Position numbers and translations under genes: made by a program. Below the pieces are notes generated by a model that ran no database searches, had not been told where the DNA came from, and was given only the letters and a program-made list of their open reading frames with translations. Below are positions 24,530-33,441 of a DNA stretch of 64,000 nt, piece after piece. Origin of the DNA: Bacillota bacterium (GTDB taxonomy: Bacteria > Bacillota > Clostridia > Acetivibrionales > JAEZXR01); contig JAEZXR010000119.1 in the NCBI GenBank assembly GCA_023419605.1, positions 124,001 through 188,000 on the forward strand, in the 5' to 3' direction. The stretch's first letter is position 1. Every line of letters begins with the position of its first letter.

Positions 24530-24563
24530 CCGAGGGGGCCTTCAATGATTGGAGGCCCCTGGA
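24530..24563 (+). terminator. Terminator of the P-type ATPase gene
   Basis: GGGGCCTTC pairs with GGAGGCCCC (one G-U) and is followed by GGATTTTT. Confidence 0.7.
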
Positions 24564-24595
24564 TTTTTCCATCAACACTGGTAATAAAATCTTGC

Positions 24596-24624
24596 TTGCA
24601 AATATCTGTCAAAATCTATATAAT
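24596..24624 (+). promoter_or_regulatory. Sigma-A promoter of the Gld-like ABC operon
   Basis: TTGCAA (24596-24601), 17-base spacer, TATAAT (24619-24624). It would give a leader of about 195 bases before the ATPase gene. Confidence 0.7.
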
Positions 24625-24825
24625 GATTTAGTGTGTACAGGGACAAGCCCTGTAATCTACATAGCCATTTGTGTGAAACAAATATGCATAAAAAATGCAG
24701 CATTCGATGCAGTTTATGTATTTAGTTACAAATTGTTCATAATTTATTAAAATATGTTTTGCATAATAGTTATGTACGAGTATCATTCACTGCCATACAA
24801 CACAATTAAAGCAGGGGGGAATAAG

Positions 24826-25776
24826 ATGATAGAAATACAGAATTTGACTAAGAAATATGGTCAAATTACAGCTGTAAATAACATCAGCTTCACCGTGAAC
24901 AAGGGCGAAATACTTGGATTCCTTGGTCCAAACGGAGCTGGTAAATCAACTACAATGAACATCATAACCGGATTTATACCTTCCACCGAAGGTACGGTAA
25001 AGGTTTGTGGTTATGACATCATGGAGCAGCCGAAGGAGGTAAAGAAACGTATCGGTTACCTGCCTGAACTGCCGCCGCTTTATATGGATATGACGGTTAC
25101 GGAGTACCTGGATTTCGCCAGTGATTTAAAGCTGCTGGACCCTAAGAAAAAGAAAAGCCAGATGGCCGATATAATGGAGCTTGTCAAACTGACCCATGTG
25201 AAGGACAGGCTGGTTAAAAACCTTTCCAAGGGTTATAAACAGAGGGTTGGATTGGCGCAGGCACTGGTGGGGAGTCCGGATGTTCTGATTCTTGACGAGC
25301 CGACGGTTGGTCTTGACCCAAAACAGATTATTGAAATAAGAAATCTTATAAAGGCTCTTGGAAAAGAGCACACCATCATACTCAGTTCCCATATCTTGCC
25401 GGAAGTAAGTGCCGTATGTGAGCGTGTGGTTATCATCAATAAAGGACAAATTGCGGCTGTCGATACGCCGGAGAATCTCTCAAAAGGATTCGGCGCAGCT
25501 ACGAAGTTCACTGTAAGAGTAGCAGGACCCAAGGGTTCCGTGCACAATGTGTTAAAAGATATTTACGGTATCAAATATGTGGAAGCCAATTCCCAGAGAG
25601 AGGAAGGCACTACCGACTTTATCATTGAAACAATGAAGGAAGTGGATGTAAGAAAGCCCATGTTCTTTGAGTTGGCAAAGCACGGATATCCGATACTTGA
25701 ATTGAAATCCCTTGATTTGTCCCTGGAGGATATCTTCCTTCAGATTACTACCGAAGAAAAGGGGGTTACTGCGTAA
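24826..25776 (+). CDS. ABC transporter ATPase, GldA/NatA-like
   Basis: A 316-residue ATP-binding subunit. Walker A is GPNGAGKST (about 38-46), the signature is 'LSKGYKQRVGLAQAL', Walker B is 'VLILDEPTVGLDP' and the switch histidine is in 'ILSSHILPEV'. The C-terminal ~80 residues form the extra domain of GldA-type ATPases. The ATG at 24826 follows AGGGGGGA; an upstream frame extension lacks a site. Its stop codon overlaps the permease ATG by one base, so the subunits are co-translated. Partners and cargo are inferred from the neighbouring genes. Confidence 0.93.
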   Translation: MIEIQNLTKKYGQITAVNNISFTVNKGEILGFLGPNGAGKSTTMNIITGFIPSTEGTVKVCGYDIMEQPKEVKKRIGYLPELPPLYMDMTVTEYLDFASDLKLLDPKKKKSQMADIMELVKLTHVKDRLVKNLSKGYKQRVGLAQALVGSPDVLILDEPTVGLDPKQIIEIRNLIKALGKEHTIILSSHILPEVSAVCERVVIINKGQIAAVDTPENLSKGFGAATKFTVRVAGPKGSVHNVLKDIYGIKYVEANSQREEGTTDFIIETMKEVDVRKPMFFELAKHGYPILELKSLDLSLEDIFLQITTEEKGVTA

Positions 25777-26483
25777 TGTTTGCCATATTTAAAAGAGAGT
25801 TGAAATCATACTTTTATTCACCCATTGCCTATGCATTGATTGGTTTATTTATACTGCTTTCATCCGTTTTCTTCCTGTTGATCAACTTGAGCCAGCAGTA
25901 TGCGGATTTCACTGGAAATCTTTCTACCATGGGATTCCTTTTGCTGTTCATTGTTCCCATTCTCACCATGAAAATCCTGGCGGAGGATAGAAAGAACGGT
26001 ACTGAGGTTCTGCTTGTGACTTCACCGGCCAGCATCGCAAACATTGTTGTAGGCAAGTTCCTTGCGACCTTCAGTGTTTTTATGGTAATGACAGGTATTA
26101 CCTTTATATATCCCATTTTGTTGGCAATTTACGGAAAGCCGCCTTTTGCTCAGCTGGTAGGTGCTTATATAGGATTTATTCTCCTTGGCGCTGCCTTTAT
26201 CTCTGTGGGTGTGTTTGCATCTGCATTGACGGAGAACCAGGTAGTTGCGGCAATCATCGCTTTTGTAAGCCTTATTATCATGTGGCTGATGGACAGTATC
26301 GCAAGCTATGTGGGTGGAATACCTGCAAAAGTATTAAGCTGGCTCTCACTGCTTTCAAGATACAATGACTTTACCGCCGGTATTTTGAATCTTAGTCCGA
26401 TTATATACTACCTTAGCTTTACTGCGGTATTTATATTCCTTACCATACAGGTAATAGAAAGAAGACGATGGAGTCAGGGGTGA
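25776..26483 (+). CDS. ABC-2 type permease, GldF-like
   Basis: A 235-residue membrane protein with six hydrophobic helices and an N-terminal cytoplasmic segment 'MFAIFKRELKSYFYSPIAYAL', typical of ABC-2 permeases. 'PILTMKILAEDRKNGTEVLLVTSP' is the family coupling region. The ATG overlaps the last base of the ATPase stop. Together with the ATPase and the GldG-like protein it forms a three-part transporter of unknown substrate. In Bacteroidetes the same set serves gliding, in other bacteria it is linked to envelope processes. Confidence 0.9.
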   Translation: MFAIFKRELKSYFYSPIAYALIGLFILLSSVFFLLINLSQQYADFTGNLSTMGFLLLFIVPILTMKILAEDRKNGTEVLLVTSPASIANIVVGKFLATFSVFMVMTGITFIYPILLAIYGKPPFAQLVGAYIGFILLGAAFISVGVFASALTENQVVAAIIAFVSLIIMWLMDSIASYVGGIPAKVLSWLSLLSRYNDFTAGILNLSPIIYYLSFTAVFIFLTIQVIERRRWSQG

Positions 26484-26486
26484 TAA

Positions 26487-27983
26487 ATGATGGAAAAGAA
26501 AAAAAGTTCATTTGATTTTAATAAGCTGGTAAGCAGCAGAAGCCTGAAATACGGCTCAAACTCTTTCATTCTTATCGTGGCTGTAATTGCCATCGCCGTA
26601 ATTGTGAACATGTTGTTCAGCCCTGCTGTACTGCAGAAGGTCATTGGCAGAGAGGCCATCAAGTTCGACTTGACGCCGAACAAACTCTTTTCTCTTGATG
26701 AAAAGTCAGTGGAAATATTAAATGGGTTGCAGAAGGAAGTTAAGGTATATGCACTCTATGATGATGCCAGGGCCAAGGATGATTCACGATTGAATGAAGT
26801 AAATGAAATCCTGAAGCAATATACCAAATATCCGAAAATAAAGTTGGAATATGTGGATACGGATAAGAATCCTACTTTTATCAAAAGCATTGATCCGGAT
26901 GGATTGAAAAATATCAGCAAGAATGATGTCGTATTCGTGGTGGACAAAAAGGTGAAGAATGTTTCAAGTTCCGACTTCTTTTCTACCGAGTTCGACCAGC
27001 AGACATTCCAGCAGTATGTAACAGGTTCTGCTGCGGAGCAGAATTTTACCGGCGCCATTAAGTATGTGACGGCAGATAAAACACCGACTGTATACTTCCT
27101 GGAAGGCCATGACGAAAAGAGAGTGGACAGCGACTATAGAAATGTAGCTGAATACCTTCAAAGAAACAATTATGAAGTGAAGACTCTGAATCTGGCTACT
27201 GCGGCAAAAGTGCCGGAGGATGCAGAAATACTGGTTGTTACTGCACCTAAGAAGGACTTGACAACCTCTGAAAAGGATAAGCTGAAGGAGTTCTTCAAAA
27301 ATGGGGGTAAAGGCCTGTTCGCCTTTGATCCCTTGGATAATGACCCAAAACTCACGCAGTTTGAAGATGTCTTGAGCGCTTTCAATGTTTCCTTAAATTA
27401 CGACAAGGTAAAGGAAAATGACGACACTCGTTTCATCAAAAACAGACCTAACGATATATTCCCTGAAGTGGTGGACAATTCCATTAATGCACCGATTAAT
27501 CCAAAAAGCCTGAATGTGTTCATGCCGAAGACTAGAAGTATCAACCTGCTGAAAAATGACAAGGAATACATCACAGTGACTTCATTGATGAAAACCAGCA
27601 GCAAGGCGGTAGGTGAAGTACTGGACCCTACAAAGGGCAAGAATATACAGGGACCTCTGGATCTGGCTGTCGCTGTTGAAAACAAGGGTGGAGCCAAGGT
27701 TTCCAAGATTGTTGTTATGGGTAATGCTTCCTTTATGACGGATACAGCCATTCAGCAGTATGAGCAGTATGCAGTATCCGGCCTGTATTTCTTCCTGAAC
27801 TCCTTGAACTGGATGCAGGATCAGAAGCAGGATACCATCGTAGGGCCTAAGACTTATAACAAACCTATGCTTCAAATGTCTGCCTTGACTGCAAATGTAC
27901 TGGCCTTGGTTGCTGTAATCGTTCTGCCTCTGATCATACTCGGATTTGGTATCTTTGTATGGATGAGGAGGAGACATCTATGA
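26487..27983 (+). CDS. GldG-family ABC accessory protein
   Basis: A 498-residue protein with one N-terminal membrane helix (about 27-48), a large extracytoplasmic region and a C-terminal helix (about 468-492, 'ALTANVLALVAVIVLPLIILGFG'). The middle matches the GldG/ABC-type uncharacterised transport domain: 'KFDLTPNKLFSLDEKSVEIL' and 'YFLEGHDEKRVDSDYRNVAEYLQRNNYEVKTLNL'. It starts three bases after the permease gene with CAGGGGTG upstream and overlaps the following gene by four bases (ATGA), so all four genes form one operon. Confidence 0.88.
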   Translation: MMEKKKSSFDFNKLVSSRSLKYGSNSFILIVAVIAIAVIVNMLFSPAVLQKVIGREAIKFDLTPNKLFSLDEKSVEILNGLQKEVKVYALYDDARAKDDSRLNEVNEILKQYTKYPKIKLEYVDTDKNPTFIKSIDPDGLKNISKNDVVFVVDKKVKNVSSSDFFSTEFDQQTFQQYVTGSAAEQNFTGAIKYVTADKTPTVYFLEGHDEKRVDSDYRNVAEYLQRNNYEVKTLNLATAAKVPEDAEILVVTAPKKDLTTSEKDKLKEFFKNGGKGLFAFDPLDNDPKLTQFEDVLSAFNVSLNYDKVKENDDTRFIKNRPNDIFPEVVDNSINAPINPKSLNVFMPKTRSINLLKNDKEYITVTSLMKTSSKAVGEVLDPTKGKNIQGPLDLAVAVENKGGAKVSKIVVMGNASFMTDTAIQQYEQYAVSGLYFFLNSLNWMQDQKQDTIVGPKTYNKPMLQMSALTANVLALVAVIVLPLIILGFGIFVWMRRRHL

Positions 27984-29359
27984 GATTATACAGAAACGCG
28001 ATTATTCTGCTGGTGATTTTGGGACTCCTTGGCGGTGCCTATGTGTTTATCAGTAAGAAAAATCCAAAGGGTACCACCACGGAAGACAATACACCGAAAG
28101 TAGAAAAAATCGTTGATATAGAAAAGGCGAAGATTTCGGAAGTTACCCTGGTGAACAAAGACGGAAAATTCGTATTTGCAAAAAAGGATGATGCGTGGAC
28201 CCTTGCATCTCCACAGGATTTCAAAGCAGACAACAGCAAGATTGACAGCATTGTGTCAAACCTTGCCACTTTGGTTGCCGACAAGGTAGTGGATGAGAAT
28301 GCTGCCAACCTGGACCAATATGGTTTCAGCAAGCCTATCCAGATCAGCATCAAATACGATGCCGGAACCAAGGAACTGGAAATGGGGGATCTGAACTCTA
28401 CAAAGGATGCTTACTATATGAAGGAAAAGGGCAGCAGCAAGGTTTATACTGTGGGTAAATACACAGGAGATGCCATTGCTGTGGCAAAGAATGACTTGAG
28501 AGATAAGACCCTATATGAATTGAAGCCGGAAGAAACTTTGGGACTTTCTATGTCGAAGGCGGGAAATCTGGTATTTACAGCGCAAAAAGGGGAAGACAGC
28601 CAATGGTTGTTGAAAGCACCCATTGAAGGAAATGCGGATGTATCTAAGATCGGTCCGATTTTGGATGCGCTGTCAAAGACAACCTCTTATGTGAACTTCG
28701 TGGAGGAAAAGCCTGCAGATCTTGATAAATATGGCCTCAAAAATCCAGCTTATTCCCTTGAGTTCGAAACGTACAAAGGCAAAACAAAGCTCCTTTTAGG
28801 GAATGAGAAGGAAAAGGGTACGGAAAGATATGCAAAGCTGGCAGATAAGGATGAAGTTTTCACCATTGACGATTCATCCTTGAACTTCCTTGACAAGCCG
28901 CTGAAAGAGATCATTGAGGTATTTGCCTATATCACAAACATCCAGGATGTTTCCAAGATTGAGGTCACTTTGGATGGCAAAACCACGGTCTCCGATGTGG
29001 CAACAAATCCGGACAACAAGGATGAAGATAAGTTCAAAGTTGACGGTAAAGATGCTAACATGAAGGATGAAAAGGATAATTCCATCTTCAAGAAGTATTA
29101 CCAGGCTTTAATCGGAGTGACTATGGATGAAATTGATGCAACCGGTAAACCTTCGGCTAAGGCAGATATTACCTTCACATATTATTTGAAGAAAGCACCG
29201 GGCACTATGAAGGTAGAATTCATACCGAAGGATGAAAACTACTACTATGTAGTAAAGAACGGTAAGTATGCAAATATCCTGGTAGCCAAGAAAAAGTTTG
29301 ATGAGCCTGAAGGCGTAAGAGACATGACTAAGAAGATTCTGGAGGCCATCAATAAATAA
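27980..29359 (+). CDS. DUF4340 protein, partner of the Gld-like transporter
   Basis: A 459-residue membrane-anchored protein: an N-terminal helix (AIILLVILGLLGGAYVFI) and a Lys/Asp-rich outer part of repeated beta modules. The DUF4340 pattern occurs at least twice ('KKDDAWTLASPQDFKADNSKIDSIVSNLATLVADKVV' and 'SQWLLKAPIEGNADVSKIGPILDALSKTTSYVNFVEE'). It overlaps the GldG-like stop by ATGA; GAGGAGGAG precedes the start. DUF4340 proteins regularly follow GldG-type genes, which suggests a shared envelope complex, but no function is established. Confidence 0.87.
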   Translation: MRLYRNAIILLVILGLLGGAYVFISKKNPKGTTTEDNTPKVEKIVDIEKAKISEVTLVNKDGKFVFAKKDDAWTLASPQDFKADNSKIDSIVSNLATLVADKVVDENAANLDQYGFSKPIQISIKYDAGTKELEMGDLNSTKDAYYMKEKGSSKVYTVGKYTGDAIAVAKNDLRDKTLYELKPEETLGLSMSKAGNLVFTAQKGEDSQWLLKAPIEGNADVSKIGPILDALSKTTSYVNFVEEKPADLDKYGLKNPAYSLEFETYKGKTKLLLGNEKEKGTERYAKLADKDEVFTIDDSSLNFLDKPLKEIIEVFAYITNIQDVSKIEVTLDGKTTVSDVATNPDNKDEDKFKVDGKDANMKDEKDNSIFKKYYQALIGVTMDEIDATGKPSAKADITFTYYLKKAPGTMKVEFIPKDENYYYVVKNGKYANILVAKKKFDEPEGVRDMTKKILEAINK

Positions 29360-29370
29360 GGTAAAATAGA

Positions 29371-29406
29371 AGCGCGGACAGTTCAAAAACTGTCCGCTTT
29401 ATTTTT
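29371..29406 (+). terminator. Terminator of the Gld-like operon
   Basis: GCGGACAGTT pairs with AACTGTCCGC over a four-base loop, then TTTATTTTT. Confidence 0.85.
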
Positions 29407-29427
29407 GTGGTAATGCAGCTGTTCCTC

Positions 29428-29521
29428 GTCCCCGGTTCCCCTCCCCAGAAGATATTGAAGAAGGGGAACCGTGAAAAGTGCCCTTGAATTCCACTATTCC
29501 GATGGAATTCAAGGGCACTTT
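29428..29521. other. Two further hairpins behind the Gld-like operon
   Basis: CGGTTCCCC pairs with GGGGAACCG, and a perfect 19-bp stem (29475-29493/29503-29521) follows directly. With the operon terminator they make three stems in 150 bases. The last lies about 50 bases before the YkvI-like gene and may be a second terminator. Confidence 0.5.
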
Positions 29522-29575
29522 GTCTCATAGAATTATAGTAGTCTATAAAATGAACCAGAGAAGGAGTTGCTTTAT

Positions 29576-30655
29576 TTGAAAGGGGAATGGGGGAACATCA
29601 TCAAGGTGGCCTGTATCTATATGGCTACCATTATTGGCGCTGGATTTGCCTCAGGGCAGGAGATTGTAAAATTTTTCTTAACATATTATACCGGCGGATT
29701 CTACGGGATTTTGCTGGCAGGCGGCCTTTTTTCCATTATCGGGTATATTGTGCTTGACAAGGTCTATCGGGAACGAATCCGAAATTACGATGAACTGGTA
29801 TTTCCCATGGTGGGCTGGGTCCTGGGATGGGTTATGGAGATTGCTGTAACCTTGTTTATGCTGTGCCTCTTCTGTGTTATGATTGCCGGAATGGGGAATG
29901 TAGTTTCCAGCCAATTGAATTTACCGCTTAACCGCGCAATTGTTGGAGTTTCCATTGTATGCATGATTGTAATGCTGACCGATGTAAAAGGGATCGTAAC
30001 CATAAGCACCTTTATCACCCCCGTTCTGATTGTCGGAATTGTGGCGACGGGGCTTTATGTGATTATATTCAAGGATACTTCGGTATTCAACGTTACTAAC
30101 TTTATTCCCAGTTTGACAAAAAACTGGGTCTTTTCTGCCCTGACCTACGTTAGTTATAATAGCATCATGTCCATGGTGGTAATGAGCAGTTTGCTGCCCT
30201 ATTTAAAGAGCCGGAAAGTGGGAATTGTGGGAGGGATTGCAGGGGGGATGATGCTTTGTGTCATTGCACTTCTTATTAACACAGCTTTGTTCCTGTTTTA
30301 TCCCGAGGTGCTCACAAGAGAATTGCCCATGCTGGATATTGTATCGAAGTACAGCATAACACTGACTCGCATTTATACGCTGGTACTGTGCCTGGCAATG
30401 TTTGTCTCCGCTATAACCTCCGGCTTTTATTTTATCGAAAGGGTCAGCAGTAAAACGAAGTTGAACATCCGCATACTTACTGTCATTCTTTGCGCGCTGG
30501 TGGTGCCGCTGGCCGGTTTCGGATTCTCCAATATCATTTCCACTGTTTACCCGATATTCGGTTATATTGGCATGTTCATGGTTTTTGCCGTTGTTTTATA
30601 CGGTATCCGCCTGCGGCCTATGGGTAAATATTTACGGATCAAAGGCAGGGGGTAG
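29576..30655 (+). CDS. YkvI-family membrane transporter-like protein
   Basis: A 359-residue integral membrane protein with about ten helices. The first carries 'ATIIGAGFASGQEIVKFFLTYY', the Gly-rich unwound motif of LeuT-fold amino-acid transporters that defines YkvI proteins. The middle is almost wholly hydrophobic, and the end is basic. The TTG at 29576 is preferred over an upstream TTG because AAGGAG is nine bases before it. Substrate unknown; cation-coupled uptake of an amino acid is the family guess. It is a single gene. Confidence 0.85.
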   Translation: MKGEWGNIIKVACIYMATIIGAGFASGQEIVKFFLTYYTGGFYGILLAGGLFSIIGYIVLDKVYRERIRNYDELVFPMVGWVLGWVMEIAVTLFMLCLFCVMIAGMGNVVSSQLNLPLNRAIVGVSIVCMIVMLTDVKGIVTISTFITPVLIVGIVATGLYVIIFKDTSVFNVTNFIPSLTKNWVFSALTYVSYNSIMSMVVMSSLLPYLKSRKVGIVGGIAGGMMLCVIALLINTALFLFYPEVLTRELPMLDIVSKYSITLTRIYTLVLCLAMFVSAITSGFYFIERVSSKTKLNIRILTVILCALVVPLAGFGFSNIISTVYPIFGYIGMFMVFAVVLYGIRLRPMGKYLRIKGRG

Positions 30656-30756
30656 GTTATATGTATAAAAGTATAAATTGTTTGTGTCCAGTCTGTGATT
30701 TTATGGTAAAATAGATGTAAAGCTTTTAACAAAAGATAAAGTGAGGCGGTGAGGTA

Positions 30757-31959
30757 GTGAATCTACCTGAAGATAAAAAGAATAGCAAGCTGGGGAGCAG
30801 GATTGCCAGTGCCCTGTCCTTTATTATGCTTGTTGTCATTATGGTCCTGATTTCCTATCTGGTATATCTGAAAAGCAACAACGTCGATCTTCAGACCATT
30901 AAAGTAGGGGAAATATTCAAGGGAAATCTTTTGATGAAGAGCCCTGATGCGGATGGCGGGGGAAATTCCAAAATAGAATACAATGCGAAGGATAGCTCCT
31001 TTTTCAGTACCTATAAAGGATACATTGTCAAATGCACCAATGATAGTATTAAATTCCTTGATAAGACTGGGGAAGAGGTATGGGAGAAGACTCTTTCCAT
31101 CAGTAATCCCGTTATAAAAACCAATGGACCGGATCTTTTAATTGCGGATTCCGGAGGAAAAAACCTGTACCTGATTCGGGATAAGGAAATCAAATGGACC
31201 TATAAGCTGGATAACAATATCATAAATGCGGAGATTAGTTCCGGTGGATATGTTACCGTTGTACATGAAGTGAAGGGATACAAAGGAGCTGTAACTGTTT
31301 TTAATCTCCAGGGAGGCCCGTTTTTTACCCGCAATATAGCAGAGGGGTTTGTTATTACGGCTAAAGTATCGCCCAAGGCGAAACAGGTGCTGATTAATAC
31401 GATGGATATCGGAGGAATAAAGGCCAATGCCAGCATCGAACTTACGGACATGCTGGGGAATCCTTTGGGAAGCAAAATACAGATAGAAGATACACTCTTT
31501 CCTGCTGTCTGGTATCTGGAAAATGAGACCATCATAGGCGTCGGAGAATCAAAGGTGCTATGCTGGAATAAGGATGGAAAGACCAAGTGGGAAGCTCCCT
31601 TTGAAGGCCAGGAAATCACAAGCTCGACCCTTCTGGATGGGAAAAGCACTGTAATTGCACTGGGGGGAGAAAGTAAAAACAGCATTCTTTCGGGCAGTAC
31701 CTCCAAAATATTAACCATAAGCGCGGAAGGGAAGCAAAGTGAAATCTACACCATTTCGGACTCCGTTAAAAACCTGGCTTCCAAGGATGACGTAATAGCG
31801 GTAAATACGGGCGGAGAGGTTCACTTTATAGGTGCTAAAGGCAAGCTGCTGTACAAATATTCTACAAAGACCGATGTCACGGAAGTAAAATTTTTTAGTA
31901 AGGATGAAGCGGCTGTAATTACAAAAAACAGCGTTGAATTCATAGAGATTAAAAATTAA
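30757..31959 (+). CDS. DUF5711 protein, membrane-anchored propeller
   Basis: A 400-residue protein with one N-terminal membrane helix (FIMLVVIMVLISYLVYL, about 22-38) and an outer region of PQQ/WD-like propeller repeats: 'KFLDKTGEEVWEKTL', 'LIRDKEIKWTYKLDNNI', 'VLCWNKDGKTKWEAPF'. This plan is that of the clostridial DUF5711 family, of unknown function. It starts at GTG after GGCGGTGAGG. The cvpA-like gene follows 12 bases downstream, so the two are cotranscribed; both are membrane proteins. Confidence 0.8.
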   Translation: MNLPEDKKNSKLGSRIASALSFIMLVVIMVLISYLVYLKSNNVDLQTIKVGEIFKGNLLMKSPDADGGGNSKIEYNAKDSSFFSTYKGYIVKCTNDSIKFLDKTGEEVWEKTLSISNPVIKTNGPDLLIADSGGKNLYLIRDKEIKWTYKLDNNIINAEISSGGYVTVVHEVKGYKGAVTVFNLQGGPFFTRNIAEGFVITAKVSPKAKQVLINTMDIGGIKANASIELTDMLGNPLGSKIQIEDTLFPAVWYLENETIIGVGESKVLCWNKDGKTKWEAPFEGQEITSSTLLDGKSTVIALGGESKNSILSGSTSKILTISAEGKQSEIYTISDSVKNLASKDDVIAVNTGGEVHFIGAKGKLLYKYSTKTDVTEVKFFSKDEAAVITKNSVEFIEIKN

Positions 31960-31971
31960 GGAGGTCAAAAC

Positions 31972-32670
31972 ATGAATTGGACAGACTTGCTGGTGATTGC
32001 TCTCATCGGTGGTTTTGGATTTTTTGGACTCAGAAACGGGTTTATATACTCCATGTTCCGGCTGCTATCGTTTTTTGTATCTGCGGTTTTAGCAGTCAAA
32101 TTCTATCCACTGGTTTCCAAGATCCTGATGAAAACGGCAATCTACGCCAACATTAAGAACTCAATTCTTAAAAATCTGATGCTGCAGCAGCAGGCACAGG
32201 CTCCAAAGATGGACAGCCAGGCAAAGCAGGCCGCAGCGGACGCCATTATCGGCAATTTGAAGCTTCCGGGTTTTTTGAAGGAAACCCTCGTCAACCACAT
32301 GCCCAATCCATCTAAGTTGATCGATCTCAGCCAGATCATGGATAACATCAGTGGAGAATTGGCCAAGATGGTCATCGATATCATTGCTTTGATTGTTTTG
32401 TACATACTAATACGGATTGGCCTTGTTTTCCTGCGCTTTATATTGCAGGGACTGGCGAAGCTGCCTGTGTTCAAGCAGCTGGATAAGATCGGAGGGTTTT
32501 CCTTTGGCGCGGTGGAAGGATTGCTGACCATCTATATTGTTTTTGCATTTGTGATGTTATTCAGTGCGTCCCCCACGTTTAAAGGCATGTATGAGGCCAT
32601 CGACAGTTCCCTCCTGGCGAAATTTTTCTACCAGAACAATTTTATCGTAAACTGGATGTTCCCTAAGTAA
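31972..32670 (+). CDS. CvpA family membrane protein
   Basis: A 232-residue protein with CvpA-type helices at both ends: 'DLLVIALIGGFGFFGLRNGFIYSMFRLLSFFVSAVLAVKFYPLV' near the start, and two or three helices from about 130 onward ('KMVIDIIALIVLYILIRIGLVFLRFIL', 'GAVEGLLTIYIVFAFVMLF'). A polar Gln/Ala-rich stretch lies between. CvpA proteins were first linked to colicin V export and later to envelope stress; the role here is unknown. AAGGAGGTC precedes the ATG closely after the DUF5711 gene. Confidence 0.87.
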   Translation: MNWTDLLVIALIGGFGFFGLRNGFIYSMFRLLSFFVSAVLAVKFYPLVSKILMKTAIYANIKNSILKNLMLQQQAQAPKMDSQAKQAAADAIIGNLKLPGFLKETLVNHMPNPSKLIDLSQIMDNISGELAKMVIDIIALIVLYILIRIGLVFLRFILQGLAKLPVFKQLDKIGGFSFGAVEGLLTIYIVFAFVMLFSASPTFKGMYEAIDSSLLAKFFYQNNFIVNWMFPK

Positions 32671-32754
32671 AGGGATTCTATAGATAGTAAGGTTTATAAC
32701 TGGAAATCTATCACTAAAAACCTTACAAAATTTATTATACGAGGAGGAATCCAT

Positions 32755-33042
32755 ATGATTACACATATTGTATTTTTTAAATTAAAAGACAGAAGCAAAG
32801 AAAGTGTTGAGAAAGCACGGGATGTGCTTATGAGCATGCAGGGAAAAATTGATTTGCTGCGTCATCTGGAAGTGGGTGTGGATATACTGCATTCCGAAAG
32901 GTCCTATGATATTGCACTGGTTACGAAATTTGACTCCATGGAGGATCTGAATGCATACCAGGTTCACCCGCTTCATGTTGAGGTGTCAAAATACCTGGGG
33001 ACTGTGAGAGAGTCTGTGGTAGCTGTAGACTATGAATCTTAG
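32755..33042 (+). CDS. Dabb (stress-responsive alpha/beta barrel) protein
   Basis: A 95-residue single-domain protein of the Dabb family: 'MITHIVFFKLKDRSKESVEKARDVL', then 'LEVGVDILHSERSYDIALVTKFDSMEDLNAYQVHPLHVEVSKYL'. The ITHIVFFK start and the HPxHxxV end are diagnostic. Members form dimeric ferredoxin-like barrels; some are enzymes, most are unassigned. GAGGAGG precedes the ATG. It is followed by a terminator and a structured element. Confidence 0.9.
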   Translation: MITHIVFFKLKDRSKESVEKARDVLMSMQGKIDLLRHLEVGVDILHSERSYDIALVTKFDSMEDLNAYQVHPLHVEVSKYLGTVRESVVAVDYES

Positions 33043-33212
33043 GATTAGGGCAAGAGTAGCTTCCACTTTTCCTATGGGGAGCATATAATTTTTGGCTGTA
33101 TCACAACATGAATGGAATTGCTCATAAAGGGGTAAGTATTTTCATGAATTGTGCTTTTTCCTTAGAACTATGGACTTTAAATTTAAAATAGTAGTAAAAT
33201 AGAAATAAATCA

Positions 33213-33243
33213 AATAGCCGGGATATCTCCCGGCTATTGCTTT
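33213..33243 (+). terminator. Terminator behind the Dabb gene
   Basis: AATAGCCGGGA pairs perfectly with TCCCGGCTATT over a four-base loop, then GCTTT. Confidence 0.75.
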
Positions 33244-33250
33244 AGGACTT

Positions 33251-33398
33251 GTAAAATAAGAATCGGTCTATAATTTTGTTTCACTCTTCTCGGACGACGG
33301 ACTTTATATATTACTTTCGATGCAGCATAAATTCCTATAAAGTTTAGCGGCTAGGATGCTGGGGCGGGCTCGCAGAAAAGACCGGGTCATTATTTTAC
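33251..33398 (+). ncRNA. Dispersed hairpin element, copy 3 (long form)
   Basis: Outer stem GTAAAATAA/TTATTTTAC and GGTCT/AGACC (33251-33269 with 33379-33398), inner stem ACTTTATA/TATAAAGT (33301-33308/33336-33343). It shares CTTCTCGGAC with copy 2 and GCGGGCTCGCAGAAAAG (33364-33380) with copies 1 and 4. It ends 43 bases before ilvD. Confidence 0.5.
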
Positions 33399-33441
33399 GG
33401 AGCCTTAAGTGCGGAACAGATACGGAAAGTGAGGCTACAAT

